Notes: generated by a model not told the origin, from the sequence alone. A DNA stretch of 26,116 bases from Chara braunii (GCA_003427395.1 BFEA01000804.1:267303-293418); one strand, 5' to 3'. Positions 1 to 8,528 are shown, numbered from the stretch's first letter. Numbers and translations are program-made.

Positions 1-2
1 TT

Positions 3-7
<5 letters not shown>

Positions 8-87
<80 letters not shown>
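8..87. repeat. (CT)n microsatellite
   Basis: Uninterrupted CT dinucleotide run after a short T run at the window edge. The same CT/GA dinucleotide recurs at 10037, 13222, 14970, 15069, 15232 and 26071, several times exactly at the border of another repeat. Confidence 0.97.
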
Positions 88-88
<1 letters not shown>

Positions 89-1110
89 ACTCCTCTCTGT
101 CTCCCTCCTCCCCTTGCCTTTTCTCTCTCTTCCCCTCACTTGGCATATGACTAACTCTTTTCCCCTTACTTGTTACATTGCTATGGTGCGAACGGTAAAA
201 AGAGATCAGACCTCACTTGGTGGAGAAAGAGGGCAAGGGAAGGGTAGNCGGTCCCTTGTGCCACCAAAAACGCAAAAGAAAGGACGTTTGGAAAAGTGGG
301 AAAGGGGCGGAATCCGGGAGAAAGTATAAGTTGAAGCAAGGTCAGTTTGACTCAANCATTTTTCCGAGTGCATGACTATGAGAAGAGGATGGGCTGATTG
401 AGCAAAGAAAGGGAACAAAGAGCAGCCAAAGAGCATGGAAAGATAGGCATGTGGGAAGGGCTATGTGTTGACCCCCAACGGGGGATTGTATGGATCTTTG
501 CTTTGTGTGGGATTGTGCAGGTAAGTGATGGCTAGGGATGCCTCGAGCGGGATAGGGCCGGGAGGAATCGGGCGGCAAAATGAAAAGGGAAGAGGGGCAA
601 AGGGGCTACGGGACCCTTAGCACAAAGCCAATCTAGGGAAATGACCTTTGCGCTTGAGACTTGGAGTATGAATGAGGGAATGGAGTGCAATCTTGCCAAG
701 GGATATGTGAAGTTGTGTGTGCATGCACGGAAAAACCCCGAAAAGACTAAGGGGTGTGCGTCAATAGGGTTGAAGGAGATGTACGAGACCCGATGGGTGC
801 GTAGAGGCGAGGGGGAGGACGGCATCACTACACCTTGATGACGTCGTAGGGTCACAATGCTTAGGGAAATGGTGCGCGACCTAAGGATGACGCTTAGCCT
901 GCGCACAACAGAAAAAAACTATCAAAGAACCCCTGGACTGCCTGCGTATTGGAAAGAGCAATTGCTTGAGAAAACCAAGAAAAAAAAAAAAATCAGCGTT
1001 GCCGATTGACCAGCTAGATTGCCACCCGGCGTGAGGGCTGAGCTACATCCCAAATATCAAAGCTCTCTCGCGCAATGGCCCACCCCGATCCATCTCAAAG
1101 CACTAGGCGG
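88..1110. other. Purine-rich stretch without a recognisable gene
   Basis: From about 190 to 900 the plus strand is strongly biased to G and A, with many GGGAAAG-like words and single N bases at 248 and 356. The open frames here, including 124 codons on the minus strand at 532-906, are explained by this purine/pyrimidine asymmetry and show no domain I recognise. A run of about 13 A lies near 978-991. I see no RNA gene or mobile-element terminus. Confidence 0.6.
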
Positions 1111-1216
1111 GGGTGACCCTGGGACGAATGGCCCGCGCCCTGAGCATGAGCGTGGGCGGACCGAGCCAACTGGGACCCGCAATGGGGTTGACTAAGGCTC
1201 GAAAGTCTACCGGGGC

Positions 1217-1591
1217 TTGGCCCTACAACGGTCTCCCCCCAAGTTTCATGGTCGACCTTACCCTCGCCCCTCTCCCATCATCATTGAGGGTCACGAGGAG
1301 TTTGTCGTCNCTGATATCGCGTCCCGGCGTATGACTGATGGCGACCCTCCCCGCCTCGAGTATCTCAATCGATGGAAGGGTTATCCTGACAAGGAGTCTA
1401 CTTGGGAGCCTCTCGAGCACCTGAAGCATGCCATGACTTTCGTGCGCGCTTACGATCGTGCTCACCCTTTCCCTTCATCGTCATCGATCATCCCAGTTGA
1501 TCTTGGTATGCAAGTCGGCAGCTACCACTCCGTACTTGGACAAGAGATTGTCCAACCATGCTTGGCACGCGCCCCGCGACCGGGAGTATAA
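1217..1591 (+). pseudogene. Ty3/gypsy integrase tail with chromodomain (fragment)
   Basis: This is the 3' end of a chromovirus pol gene. In the translated frame the integrase tail runs into IIIEGHEEFVV (residues about 21-31), then a chromodomain with YLNRWKGYP near residues 49-57 and STWEP near 61-65. Chromodomains bind chromatin marks and steer integration. The likely aromatic-cage residues (F29, W53, Y56) are kept, so this was of the methyl-lysine-binding type, unlike the degenerate chromodomains of elements A and B. One N at 1310 falls inside it. Nothing upstream codes for integrase core, RT or protease, so it is a truncated remnant. The end near 1500 overlaps an oppositely oriented gag fragment, which marks a rearrangement junction. 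The apparent ORF start is arbitrary. Confidence 0.8.
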
Positions 1592-1824
1592 GTACGCGTG
1601 GTGCTTGTGCTCTTTGACGTAGTGTAGCTGCAGCATGAGCTCCTTTGCTGCTGCCTCGTCGTGCTGGCGCTGTTGTTCAATTGCCAGCAGACGTGCCTTC
1701 TCGGCGTCCTCTGCCTTCTTCTTCGCTGCGGTTGCTACATCATCCGCCCGTCTCTTGGTTTCGGTACTCGAGGCCAGTATCCGGGCCTGATAGGCCTCGT
1801 CTGTTTCCCCGGATTTCTGATCCA
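1481..1824 (-). pseudogene. Gag N-terminal fragment with coiled coil
   Basis: An ATG at 1824-1822 on the minus strand opens about 113 codons. The first two thirds are charged and alanine-rich (ETKRRADDVATAAKKKAEDA, then EKARLLAIEQQRQ), a pattern typical of a coiled coil. The fragment ends with DLHTKINWDDR and a stop. I read it as the N-terminal part of a Ty3/gypsy gag because it has the style of chromovirus gag N-termini and sits among gag/pol remnants. It lacks the capsid core and zinc knuckle. The plus-strand gag of element A at 2945 begins (AWHKPFQVEPPE) about where this one stops, so the two may be halves of one gag type, separated and inverted. This link is inference. Confidence 0.6.
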
Positions 1825-1870
1825 TAATGGCTGTTTGTGAACGCAAAAGCATAGACCAGGCTGAGGGCTT

Positions 1871-1974
1871 GCTGACGTGGTACTGCTGTCAGCTGACGTG
1901 GCAATGCTGTTGGCTGACGTGGCCTGCTGACTTGTCCTGCTGATGTGGTTCGTTGACGTGGCCTGCTGACGTGG
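1871..1974. repeat. GCTGACGTGG minisatellite (seven units)
   Basis: Seven copies of GCTGACGTGG or one/two-base variants start at 1871, 1892, 1913, 1926, 1939, 1952 and 1965, so spacing is 21, 21, 13, 13, 13, 13. The 13-bp unit is GCTGACGTGGCCT-like. TGACGTGG is a classic core bound by plant bZIP factors (C/G-box hybrid). The array lies 47-150 bp upstream of the minus-strand gag ATG at 1824, so it could be an LTR or leader promoter module. Function is inferred; the repeat is seen directly. Confidence 0.85.
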
Positions 1975-2099
1975 CAACTCACCAATGCCGCCGCAGGGGG
2001 TACCTGGAGATAGATAGAGAAGGTAAGACCAGAGGTGGCAACAACATAGGTGGGGAGGGGTGGGTGGGATAATCGCCCAGATAAGGAGCCACTAATCAA

Positions 2100-2640
2100 A
2101 AAGAAAAGTTTGAACTTTGCAAAAAAAAATTCGAGAAAAATAAAAATCCCGATTTTTGCAAGTTCAGTAGGTCTCCCAACCTCCCTTGAAGTGCAAAAGT
2201 ATCAATGAGAACAAATTTTCGAACTTCAGACTACCAATGATTATCAGGTAGTGAAAATCATAGAACTGCGAAAAGAAAAAAAAAATTCCGAAAATAAATA
2301 ACGAGTCTTCAGATTTACTCAGATGAGAGTATTCGCAATTTGGAAAATGGTACTGCAAGAGGGATTTCCCGTACTGTATTATGAAAAACGACTTTCGCAA
2401 AAAAAAAAATCCGAATTTCCAAATAACGGGAAATTGCAAAAGGAGATCGGAATTTTCAAGAAAAAGATATTTCAGATTTCCAACAACGAAATTTCGGATT
2501 TTCAAAAGAAAAACGAAAACGGAAATTTCAGATGTTGCGCTATTGCGATTTTCCACAACAGAAATAGCGAGAAAACGAATTCCAAGAAACGAAAAAAAAA
2601 ATTGATTTTCGGCGGTGAGGTCAAAATCGTGATTTTGGGG
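2100..2640. repeat. AT-rich low-complexity block
   Basis: About 540 bp of A runs mixed with recurring short words such as ATTTCGGATTTT, TTCCGAAA and GAAATTTC. Because TTCCGAA and TTCGGAA are reverse complements, both strands look alike and open frames of over 100 codons appear on both (2164-2556 minus, 2323-2649 plus). The translations are K/N/F-rich with no domain. I regard these frames as composition artefacts. Confidence 0.7.
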
Positions 2641-2747
2641 GCTAACTAGTGTGCTCTAATCAATCAATCAAGACTAATCAGCTACCTAGTCCCCGCATAC
2701 GTGTCAGATCAGGTTGTCCTGATTCACGTGCGGTGGTCCGATACCGA

Positions 2748-2941
2748 CTGTTACATGCCCAGTTGGGCGATGTACATATAAACCGAGGATCTGCAATGTG
2801 ATAAAAAGGACTGCATGGACAATGCAGTGCAAGTGGAATCTCAACAAGCAATGTGCATTCTGATACATACAAAATGGTGGTTTATAGCGCGTGGAAGACT
2901 TTAGATACAAGTCCTGACCTCACCGGGACTGACCCCTTTCA
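2748..2941. repeat. 194-bp LTR-like dispersed repeat, copy 1
   Basis: Starts TGTTACATGCCC and ends CCCTTTCA, so it has TG...CA ends, and it contains a TATA-like CATATAAA near 2773. A nearly identical inverted copy lies at 13656-13849; by eye only about six bases differ. Its TGTTACATG start matches that of the 3' LTR of element A at 5066, though the two then diverge. It abuts the truncated gag of element A. No 5-bp target duplication is visible, so solo LTR is only one reading. Confidence 0.65.
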
Positions 2942-2944
2942 CGT

Positions 2945-3596
2945 GGCGTGGCATAAACCGTTCCAAGTAGAACCGCCGGAGACCAAGGCAATAGACAAGC
3001 TAATGGTCTTCGAACAAGGCACGCTGTCGAGTGTCGACTGGATTGCTGAGTACCAACGCTTGACATCCGTCCCAGACATCCAAATGGGCTTCAAAGCCAT
3101 CCGCCACTATTTTATCTCACGGTCGTGTCCGGCATTGAGCAATGCCTTGATTGACGTCGAGGACAGCTTGACGACAACGGCGGAACTCTTTGACAAGGCC
3201 GCACAGATTATTATCACGAACAAGGAGGCTAAGAACCTGCGTTCGTCTGTGGCAGGCCCGAGCAAAGATCAGCATCGGCCGAAAGTGGCCGTGGTCGCGG
3301 CGGCAACGCCATTTGACCAAACTAGCGAGGTCGTGTCTGCCAATGAAGGGGACAGACTCGCAGCCGCCCGGGAAGGTGGCCGCCCCGGCAAAGGCCGAGG
3401 ACGCGGCAAGGCGAAGACAAACACCACATCCAGCCCCGGGCCCGGTGCAGCAGCTCCAGCCCCATAGTCCCAATACAGTCTCCCCGAGCAAGCATTCAAA
3501 GCTCGCACTAGATTTCACTGTTGCCTATGGTGCAACAACGATCTCCATGAGACAGTGGCCTGCCAGTCAAAAGGCAAGGGCAAATCGGAAAACTGA
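2945..3596 (+). pseudogene. Element A gag (C-terminal half, zinc knuckle)
   Basis: Gag packages the element RNA into cytoplasmic particles. The open frame runs from before 2945 to a TAG at 3465-3467. It contains a capsid-type segment (VFEQGTLSSVDWIAEYQRL, then IRHYFISRSCPALSNAL and TTTAELFDKAAQI), then a basic G/R/K-rich tail. Beyond the TAG the same frame continues for 42 codons and encodes a CCHC knuckle, CLWCNNDLHETVAC (CX2CX4HX4C, 3522-3563), before a TGA at 3594. So the TAG is a nonsense mutation inside gag rather than its natural end. Sequence before about 2945 belongs to the LTR-like repeat, so the gag N-terminus is missing here. Confidence 0.85.
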
Positions 3597-3655
3597 GCAC
3601 CGTCGGGAGTGACTTGACGACACTCTCGACGCCTTCGGAACCGGTCGCTTAGTGG

Positions 3656-4350
3656 GTGACTGCCTGTCGTTCCGAGGCACATGCAGAAGTCGATAGTCCT
3701 TCTCTTCTTTATTCTCTTGAGGACTATGCTGCCCGACTCGTTCCTATGCTGGGTACTCAAGCTCAAGGACAAGACGTGTGTGCGGCATCTTCTCTGTCCG
3801 GCAGCGACGACCTATCGTCTTCAAGTGGTTCTTCACGGGATTCGGCGCGCGAGTTCAACATAGAGGTATTGGACCCGCTCATGTCCGTGGATTTCGCATG
3901 GCTTCCACTCCTGACCACGGGCCGCTTGCCGGGACCGCTATGCGCAGCACTATGCATTCATCTTCACACATACTTATCCTTCTATGAACCACCAACTTCA
4001 CCGACGGATGACGAAGTCGCGGTGGGGGACATCCTTTCGCATGTTGCCAAGGTGGCCCGCGAGTTTCGCAATTAGTGGTACGGCGACAACAACGCACCGC
4101 TCCTCTATGTCCGCATCCAAGTTGGGCAGGCGTCCTGCAGCGCTTTGCTGGATAGTTGCGCGTCTCGCAATTTTATGAGCCAAGCCTTTATGCAAAGGGC
4201 TGACCTTGGTGCACAAGTTCGAAGGAAGGCAAACCCGACGGCGATCAAGTTGGCGGACGGAAGGACGCAGCAACTTATCGACCGCTACATTGAGGCCATA
4301 CCGGTGTATTTCGCACCTCATGCATGCGAACCGGTGACATTTGACATTTT
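3656..4350 (+). pseudogene. Element A gag-pol linker and aspartic protease, first part
   Basis: One frame runs from 3656 through an in-frame TAG at 4073-4075 to a frameshift at 4347-4351. The first part (S-rich, acidic) is a linker of unknown role. After the stop, LLYVRIQVGQASCSALLDSC leads into the protease. The catalytic D-S/T-G triplet reads Asp-Ser-Cys (4151-4159), so the glycine after the catalytic pair is lost and the enzyme should be inactive. RNFMSQAF follows, as in Ty3/gypsy proteases. An extra T in the run 4347-4351 shifts the frame; the second half continues in the frame of 4341. Confidence 0.85.
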
Positions 4351-5054
4351 TGGACACGGACTTCGACATCATATTGGGAATGCCTTGGCTTGCAAGTGCG
4401 GACCACACGGTCAACTTCCACCGGCGGACTCTTACCGTTCGCGACGCCTTCGGCGCCGAAGTGGCGTGTACTATTCTTCTTCCGCACCCTTCGATTCGGT
4501 GCCAAGTGGGGACGACTAAGTCATTCCGGGCTACTTGTGCTTACGAGCAGCCCGACAAAATCGTTTGGGTTTCCGCCGTGGAATTCAGCCTTGAACAAGG
4601 TATCTCTCACAAGCTCCTCCCGATCGTGGCACCCGCTGGGGATGCACCCGAGGGACCTTCTTTCACTATTCAGGTGCCTGCCCACTTGCCCGTCTACCCA
4701 GTCTTTCATTGCTCCAAGTTGGCTCTTTACACGTAAGCGAAACATGACGATTTTCCCGGGCGAAGTTCGCAAGACCCATCCTCTATGGACGGTTTTCAGG
4801 AAGTCAGCGACATCATCTCCCAGCGACGCTACGGCAACAGGCCAACCGAGTACTTGGTCTATTTTGCATACTGCACACACCGAGTTGACCGTTTGTTGAC
4901 CCGTGCGGAACTTCAAGCAACAGCTCCAGACGTTCTCGCACATTACGAACGCAAGATGCAAGGCAAGTCGGTCTCTTCGGCTCCACGCCGCACCCGCCTC
5001 CAGGTTCCACCTTCGGATCGTCAACTTCGCCCTCGCCCCGACTTGACTTCATAA
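4341..5054 (+). pseudogene. Element A protease end fused to integrase tail and chromodomain
   Basis: The frame first gives the second protease half, DTDFDIILGMPWLASADH, with the ILGMPWL flap/hydrophobic motif. After EQPDKI (about 4560) it becomes WVSAVEFSLEQGISHKLLP and YPVFHCSKLALYT, the usual C-terminal tail of chromovirus integrase. No RT, RNase H or integrase core lies between, a loss I would expect to exceed 2 kb. A TAA at 4734-4736 interrupts, and the same frame then encodes a degenerate chromodomain (ISQRRYGNRPTEYLVYFAY, TRAELQATAPDVLAHYERK) ending at the TAA at 5052-5054. Chromodomain aromatic-cage positions are not conserved, as in group II chromodomains. Confidence 0.88.
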
Positions 5055-5065
5055 GGAGGGGGGGG
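5053..5065 (+). promoter_or_regulatory. Polypurine tract of element A
   Basis: AAGGAGGGGGGGG directly precedes TGTTACATG. In LTR retrotransposons the RNase-H-resistant polypurine tract primes plus-strand DNA and lies immediately before the 3' LTR. Position right after the pol stop codon agrees. Confidence 0.85.
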
Positions 5066-5545
5066 TGTTACATGTTGCGCCTGCACAGAAGGGCCATTTT
5101 CCAGGCCCTGCGTCCTTTAGGCTGAAAGCCTGAAAACCAGAGCCTATAGGCCCCGTGTCTGTTCAACTCGAAAGCCTGAAAAACAGGGGCCTACAAACCC
5201 TGTGTCGTTTCAGACTAAAAATGTCATTAGCCTTTTTAGCCTGAAATGAAGGGCCATTTTCGGTCTTTCATCAGACCGACCTGCCCTGAAACTCAGGCAC
5301 CAAACTAGGGGATTAGGAACAGGCTATTTTTGGCATGTTCCCACGACAGCTGCAGCGCCAGGCCCTGGCTCAGTTTGGCATTGGCAAGAGCAGCCTCCTG
5401 GACTGCCTGCCCTGCAGGCAGTCGAAGGCAGTCAGGAGGCAGGCCGAGGTAGTACATAGGGACTTCCCATGCACTTCATGGGAAGGCAGGAGGCAGTCAG
5501 TAGTCTTTAGGATTCGGCAGCAACACTCTGGAGGAGTGTTGCATG
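5066..5545 (+). repeat. 3' LTR (start) of element A
   Basis: Begins TGTTACATG right after the polypurine tract. The right end cannot be fixed because no second copy of this LTR is in the window. It holds a 46-bp tandem duplication (5124-5215, units starting GAAAGCCTGAAAA at 5124 and 5170) and three perfect hairpins at 5393-5542. I see no clear TATA box. Confidence 0.6.
5393..5542. other. Three consecutive hairpins in or next to the LTR
   Basis: Hairpin 1: stem GACTGCCTGC 5401-5410 with 5414-5423 (10 bp, 3-nt loop), enclosed by GCCTCCTG 5393-5400 with CAGGAGGC 5433-5440. Hairpin 2: CTTCCCATG 5463-5471 with 5477-5485 (9 bp, 5-nt loop). Hairpin 3: GCAACACTC 5520-5528 with 5534-5542 (9 bp, 5-nt loop). 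All stems are perfect and unrelated in sequence. They could fold in the LTR transcript; role unknown. Confidence 0.85.
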
Positions 5546-5556
5546 AGTAGTTATAA

Positions 5557-5619
5557 CGTTAGCAGTAGTCTTCAGCGTTGGGCGCTAGTAGCGTTAGCTG
5601 TAGTCTTCAGCGCTGGGCG
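5557..5619. repeat. 35-bp tandem duplication
   Basis: Two 28-bp copies starting CGTTAGC at 5557 and 5592 share the core TAGTCTTCAGCG and end GGGCG, with two mismatches. A related TAGTCTTTAG word lies at 5502. Confidence 0.8.
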
Positions 5620-6390
5620 TTGTCGAGCGCATCGGTCCGACACCGCACAAGGGCAGCGCGGGACCCTCTCGGCCGCGTCACGCAGGAGTTGGTCTAAATC
5701 CTCGTCGTGAATACATGATGGAGCTTCCGCAAGCCGCTCCGGCCGAGTGCGCCAGCCATACCTCTCGCGAGCCCCTACGATAGGATAGGGCCTACGTGAG
5801 GCACGACTTACCTCCACCTTACGGGAGTTGTCACCTCCCTTCGGTGGGCGTATCCCCGCCGAGCTACCAGTCCACAGTACGAAAGCAAATCAGTTGCAAT
5901 CGCAAAGGTGAACCAACCGAGGGCGTTTCTCGTTCGTTGTAGCATAGGGGGTACGAGCGGTATTACGCCTCTATCAAACCCGCACGCGAATCGGTATCTT
6001 GGGGGGCTGAAGTCCCAAGCGCAACCCGTCGTCGATCGACTAGGACGCATCCCACACACCACGCGCACACCACAATAAAAACACACACGCATACGTATAC
6101 ATACACAAAACAACACTGAACAAATAACGCGACAACACTGGTCCCTTAGTAGCCATCCCTTAACTCTCCGATGCGGAAATCGGATAGGCGTCGCGTGCGA
6201 GACTTAGTATAAAATCGCGCGGACGCAGGGCTAACTCATATCGATTCGCAATGCAAGCGTACGCAAGCGATCGCAATGATGGCGTACTATGTAGTACTCA
6301 TACTCATGCGGTCCTCGTTAATCTCGAGGGTCGCATTCAACACTCAAGTGTCGGCTGACACGAGCCTTGAGGGTTAATCTCTCGACGTTG
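5620..6390. other. No recognisable gene
   Basis: Mixed-composition DNA. A minus-strand frame (5572-5817) ends in sequence resembling a splice donor (GGAG followed by GTAAGT, read on the minus strand near 5808-5816), so an exon is conceivable, but I see no domain. A CA/ACAC-rich patch lies near 6055-6115. Nothing else can be supported. Confidence 0.5.
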
Positions 6391-6392
6391 GA

Positions 6393-6547
6393 CAACCGCC
6401 AAGTGCGGTTGAGAACCACACCCTCTTTTGCACCCTGCGGAGAGTGGGTGGTACACAGGTTCATACCTGTGGTGGCAATCGTCTCTTATGGCCCTGGAGA
6501 CCAGCTCCATCATCTAGGACCTGGAGATAAGTCAAGGGGTTTGACTT
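6393..6547. other. Array of short perfect hairpins
   Basis: CAACCGC 6393-6399 pairs with 6405-6411 (7 bp, 5-nt loop). CACAGGT 6454-6460 pairs with 6465-6471 (7 bp, 4-nt loop). AAGTCAA 6529-6535 pairs with 6541-6547 (7 bp, 5-nt loop). Between the first two, ACCACACCCTCT and AGAGTGGGTGGT (6415-6451) form a further imperfect stem. Loops differ, so this is not the family at 7988. Confidence 0.7.
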
Positions 6548-7369
6548 TGACGGCTGCCACGGACTACAACGTCCAACTATAAAATTCTAAAAAGCAAAGG
6601 ATAAAAAGGGATCTCCCTTTTCTCTCAAAAACATAATTTGTTTAACCCTTACGCACGATCACAGTAAGCCGCGCGAAGCACTCGAGACATATATATTTAC
6701 ACATATAGAGGGTTATTAATATAGGACGATCACTTCTCACAGTCACAGTGGGCCTCCTCTCAGCCATATATATATGTATGTGAGCGCAGGCAGTCAAATC
6801 CAAAGTCCGAATCACCAAACATACCTGCAATCACATCAAAGATTCAACCAAAAGTCCATGCACTACACGGGGCAACTTCAACCATTCTCTGCACTCACAC
6901 CCCTTGCTTTTAGCCATACAAGCCTCACTCTTGTGCAACTCCTCAAAATAAAATACTAAGTACTTTTCTTTAAATGGTCATTCAAATAAAGTCCAGGTGA
7001 AAACACAACAAAACAGTTCAAATCACAAGGTTAAAGCCTTTAGGTTGAGTGGCAGGAGTGGATTGGAGTTTAATCGTAAACCGACGAATCGGCAACCGAC
7101 ATGTTATCAGTGATAACAGAAGATGATCCTTGTAGGATCAAGCTGAATCTAAGCCAAATCCTGAATCAATCGATCAAGAAGACCTGTAACACAAGACATA
7201 CCAATCCCCAAGCTAAAATCATAAGTGTATGGAGAATATAACTCCATAACACATTCTCACCCAAGATCCTTCTACAAGCTAAGCCTGAGGCTGCCTCTAA
7301 GCCAGTGCCCAAAGAAAGGTAGACCCTGGCAGAATCTCCTCTATACAGAGTGGATCGGCAGAATCGCCA
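6548..7369. other. No recognisable gene
   Basis: AT-leaning DNA with short TA-rich runs near 6690 and 6765. No domain, RNA gene or transposon terminus could be identified. The minus-strand frame at 7166-7447 reaches into the tandem repeat described next and carries no recognised motif. Confidence 0.5.
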
Positions 7370-7740
7370 CCTATCAAAATATATTGTATTTCCTTTTAAA
7401 CTAAGAAAATTTCGGCAGCGTTTTCCGTAGGAAAAATGTCTTTCCAAGATTTATATCAGCCTCATTACAGAAATAATCTTCAACTTCTCAAAGTCAAATT
7501 TTGTCTAACTCCCTAATTAGCAAAAATTTGGGCAACACTCCCTTTAGAAAAGAAGACTTCCCAGATTTTTACTAAGCCATATAAAATCCAGACAAGTGGA
7601 ACTTTGAAAAGTCAAAAGTTGACTAACTCCTTGGATTTGCAAAAATTTCGGCAGCGCTTCCCGTAGAAAAAGTAGCTTACCAAAATTTATACAAAGCCAA
7701 GTATAACAAAAGATCCCAGAAAATGCAAAAATTGATCTAA
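7370..7740. repeat. Degenerate tandem repeat, period about 117-119 bp
   Basis: Three diverged units share a landmark of the form AATTTCGGCAGCGCTTCCCG, followed by a TAGAAAAA-like stretch, with AA of the landmark at 7408, 7525 and 7644. Around it the units also share GTCAAA...GACTAACTCC upstream and CC(A)AGATTTATA...AAGCC downstream. Related CGGCAG words appear at 7328, 7353, 8996 and 11658. It lies just upstream of the covarying hairpin array. No coding sense. Confidence 0.7.
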
Positions 7741-7987
7741 GTAAAAAAAACTTAGCTCAGAAAATGCAGGAATTGAAACTAACTCCTATGGCTCCAGCAT
7801 GTAGCGAGCAACTAAAGCAACTACCTACCAAACTGAAACTCAGACTAAGTAGTAGTCGCACTCAGTCACATCCAGGTCGAACCACAAAGGTAAGTACTCT
7901 CATCATCCCCAAAGTCAAATTTATCAAACAATAGTTCATAGTCTTTCAATGATTTACCCCTTTATACGTAGCTTACATAGGGCATAA

Positions 7988-8023
7988 AGCTAGACCACCC
8001 AAACTTCTGGAACATGTCTAGCT
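7988..8023. other. Covarying stem-loop, copy 1
   Basis: AGCTAGAC 7988-7995 pairs with GTCTAGCT 8016-8023 (8 bp). The 20-nt loop has one change from consensus, CTTCTGG for CTTATGG. Confidence 0.9.
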
Positions 8024-8166
8024 CAACCATTGAGTATACACAAACACAGGGCACAACAACTTTTCTCTTCTTTGGGCATATGACTAGGCCACCCTAGCCG
8101 CCCTGAACTGTTTAAATATCCCAACTTTATAGTCGCCTTTTGAGGTAGCATATAACTGAACCGATC

Positions 8167-8182
8167 ATCTTCAGCTGAAGAT
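8167..8182. other. 16-bp perfect palindrome
   Basis: ATCTTCAGCTGAAGAT is its own reverse complement. It lies in the wider interval between hairpin copies 1 and 2. Could be a dimeric protein site or chance. Confidence 0.8.
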
Positions 8183-8248
8183 TCAGTCTGCCTCTTCGTA
8201 CCACAAATTTATTCTTAATTAGTACTTTGTTCAGTTGGTGATAAGCTA

Positions 8249-8287
8249 TAGTCAGACCACCCAAACTTATGGAATCCTGTCTGACTA
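8249..8287. other. Covarying stem-loop, copy 2
   Basis: TAGTCAGAC 8249-8257 pairs with GTCTGACTA 8279-8287 (9 bp). The loop is 21 nt and ends GGAATCCT instead of GGAACAT. Confidence 0.9.
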
Positions 8288-8364
8288 GCCTGTTCATAGA
8301 TTATATAATAATAAAGTATAGCCAAATTATAACCTTCTGGTTCCAGCATGTGCGAGGCGTTGGA

Positions 8365-8398
8365 CCAAGACCACCCAAACTTATGAAACATGTCTTGG
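8365..8398. other. Covarying stem-loop, copy 3
   Basis: CCAAGAC 8365-8371 pairs with GTCTTGG 8392-8398 (7 bp); after a bulged A, GG 8362-8363 can also pair with CC 8399-8400. The loop has ATGAAACAT for ATGGAACAT. Confidence 0.9.
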
Positions 8399-8440
8399 CC
8401 CTCAGCCTGGTTCATTTCTTCTCATAGCCAAAGCAGGAAG

Positions 8441-8479
8441 AGGTTGAGCCACCCAAACTTGTGGAACAGGCTCAAACCT
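8441..8479. other. Covarying stem-loop, copy 4
   Basis: TTGAGCC 8444-8450 pairs with GGCTCAA 8469-8475 (7 bp), then a bulged A and AGG 8441-8443 with CCT 8477-8479. The loop is 18 nt because the C and T that flank the other loops are replaced by a C-G closing pair. Confidence 0.9.
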
Positions 8480-8528
8480 CCTCGTTCAGAAACTAAAAAA
8501 ACTGACAAAAACCCAAAGTAAACAAGGC

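Larger units (their letters stand above)
2945..5545 (+). mobile_element. Element A: internally deleted Ty3/gypsy retrotransposon
   Basis: In order: gag C-terminal half, zinc knuckle, linker, aspartic protease, integrase C-terminal tail, chromodomain, polypurine tract, and the start of a 3' LTR. Reverse transcriptase, RNase H and the integrase zinc finger and catalytic core are absent: the protease frame passes straight into the integrase tail near 4560. The reading frame is broken by stops at 3465, 3594, 4073 and 4734 and by one frameshift in a T run at 4347-4351. The left side is truncated within gag. The right end of the LTR is uncertain. Confidence 0.85.

Noticed and set aside
532-906. 124-codon minus-strand frame
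   Set aside because: Explained by purine/pyrimidine strand bias; no recognisable motif or start context.
2164-2649. Frames of 108-130 codons on both strands in the AT-rich block
   Set aside because: Near-palindromic low-complexity words open both strands; the translations show no domain.
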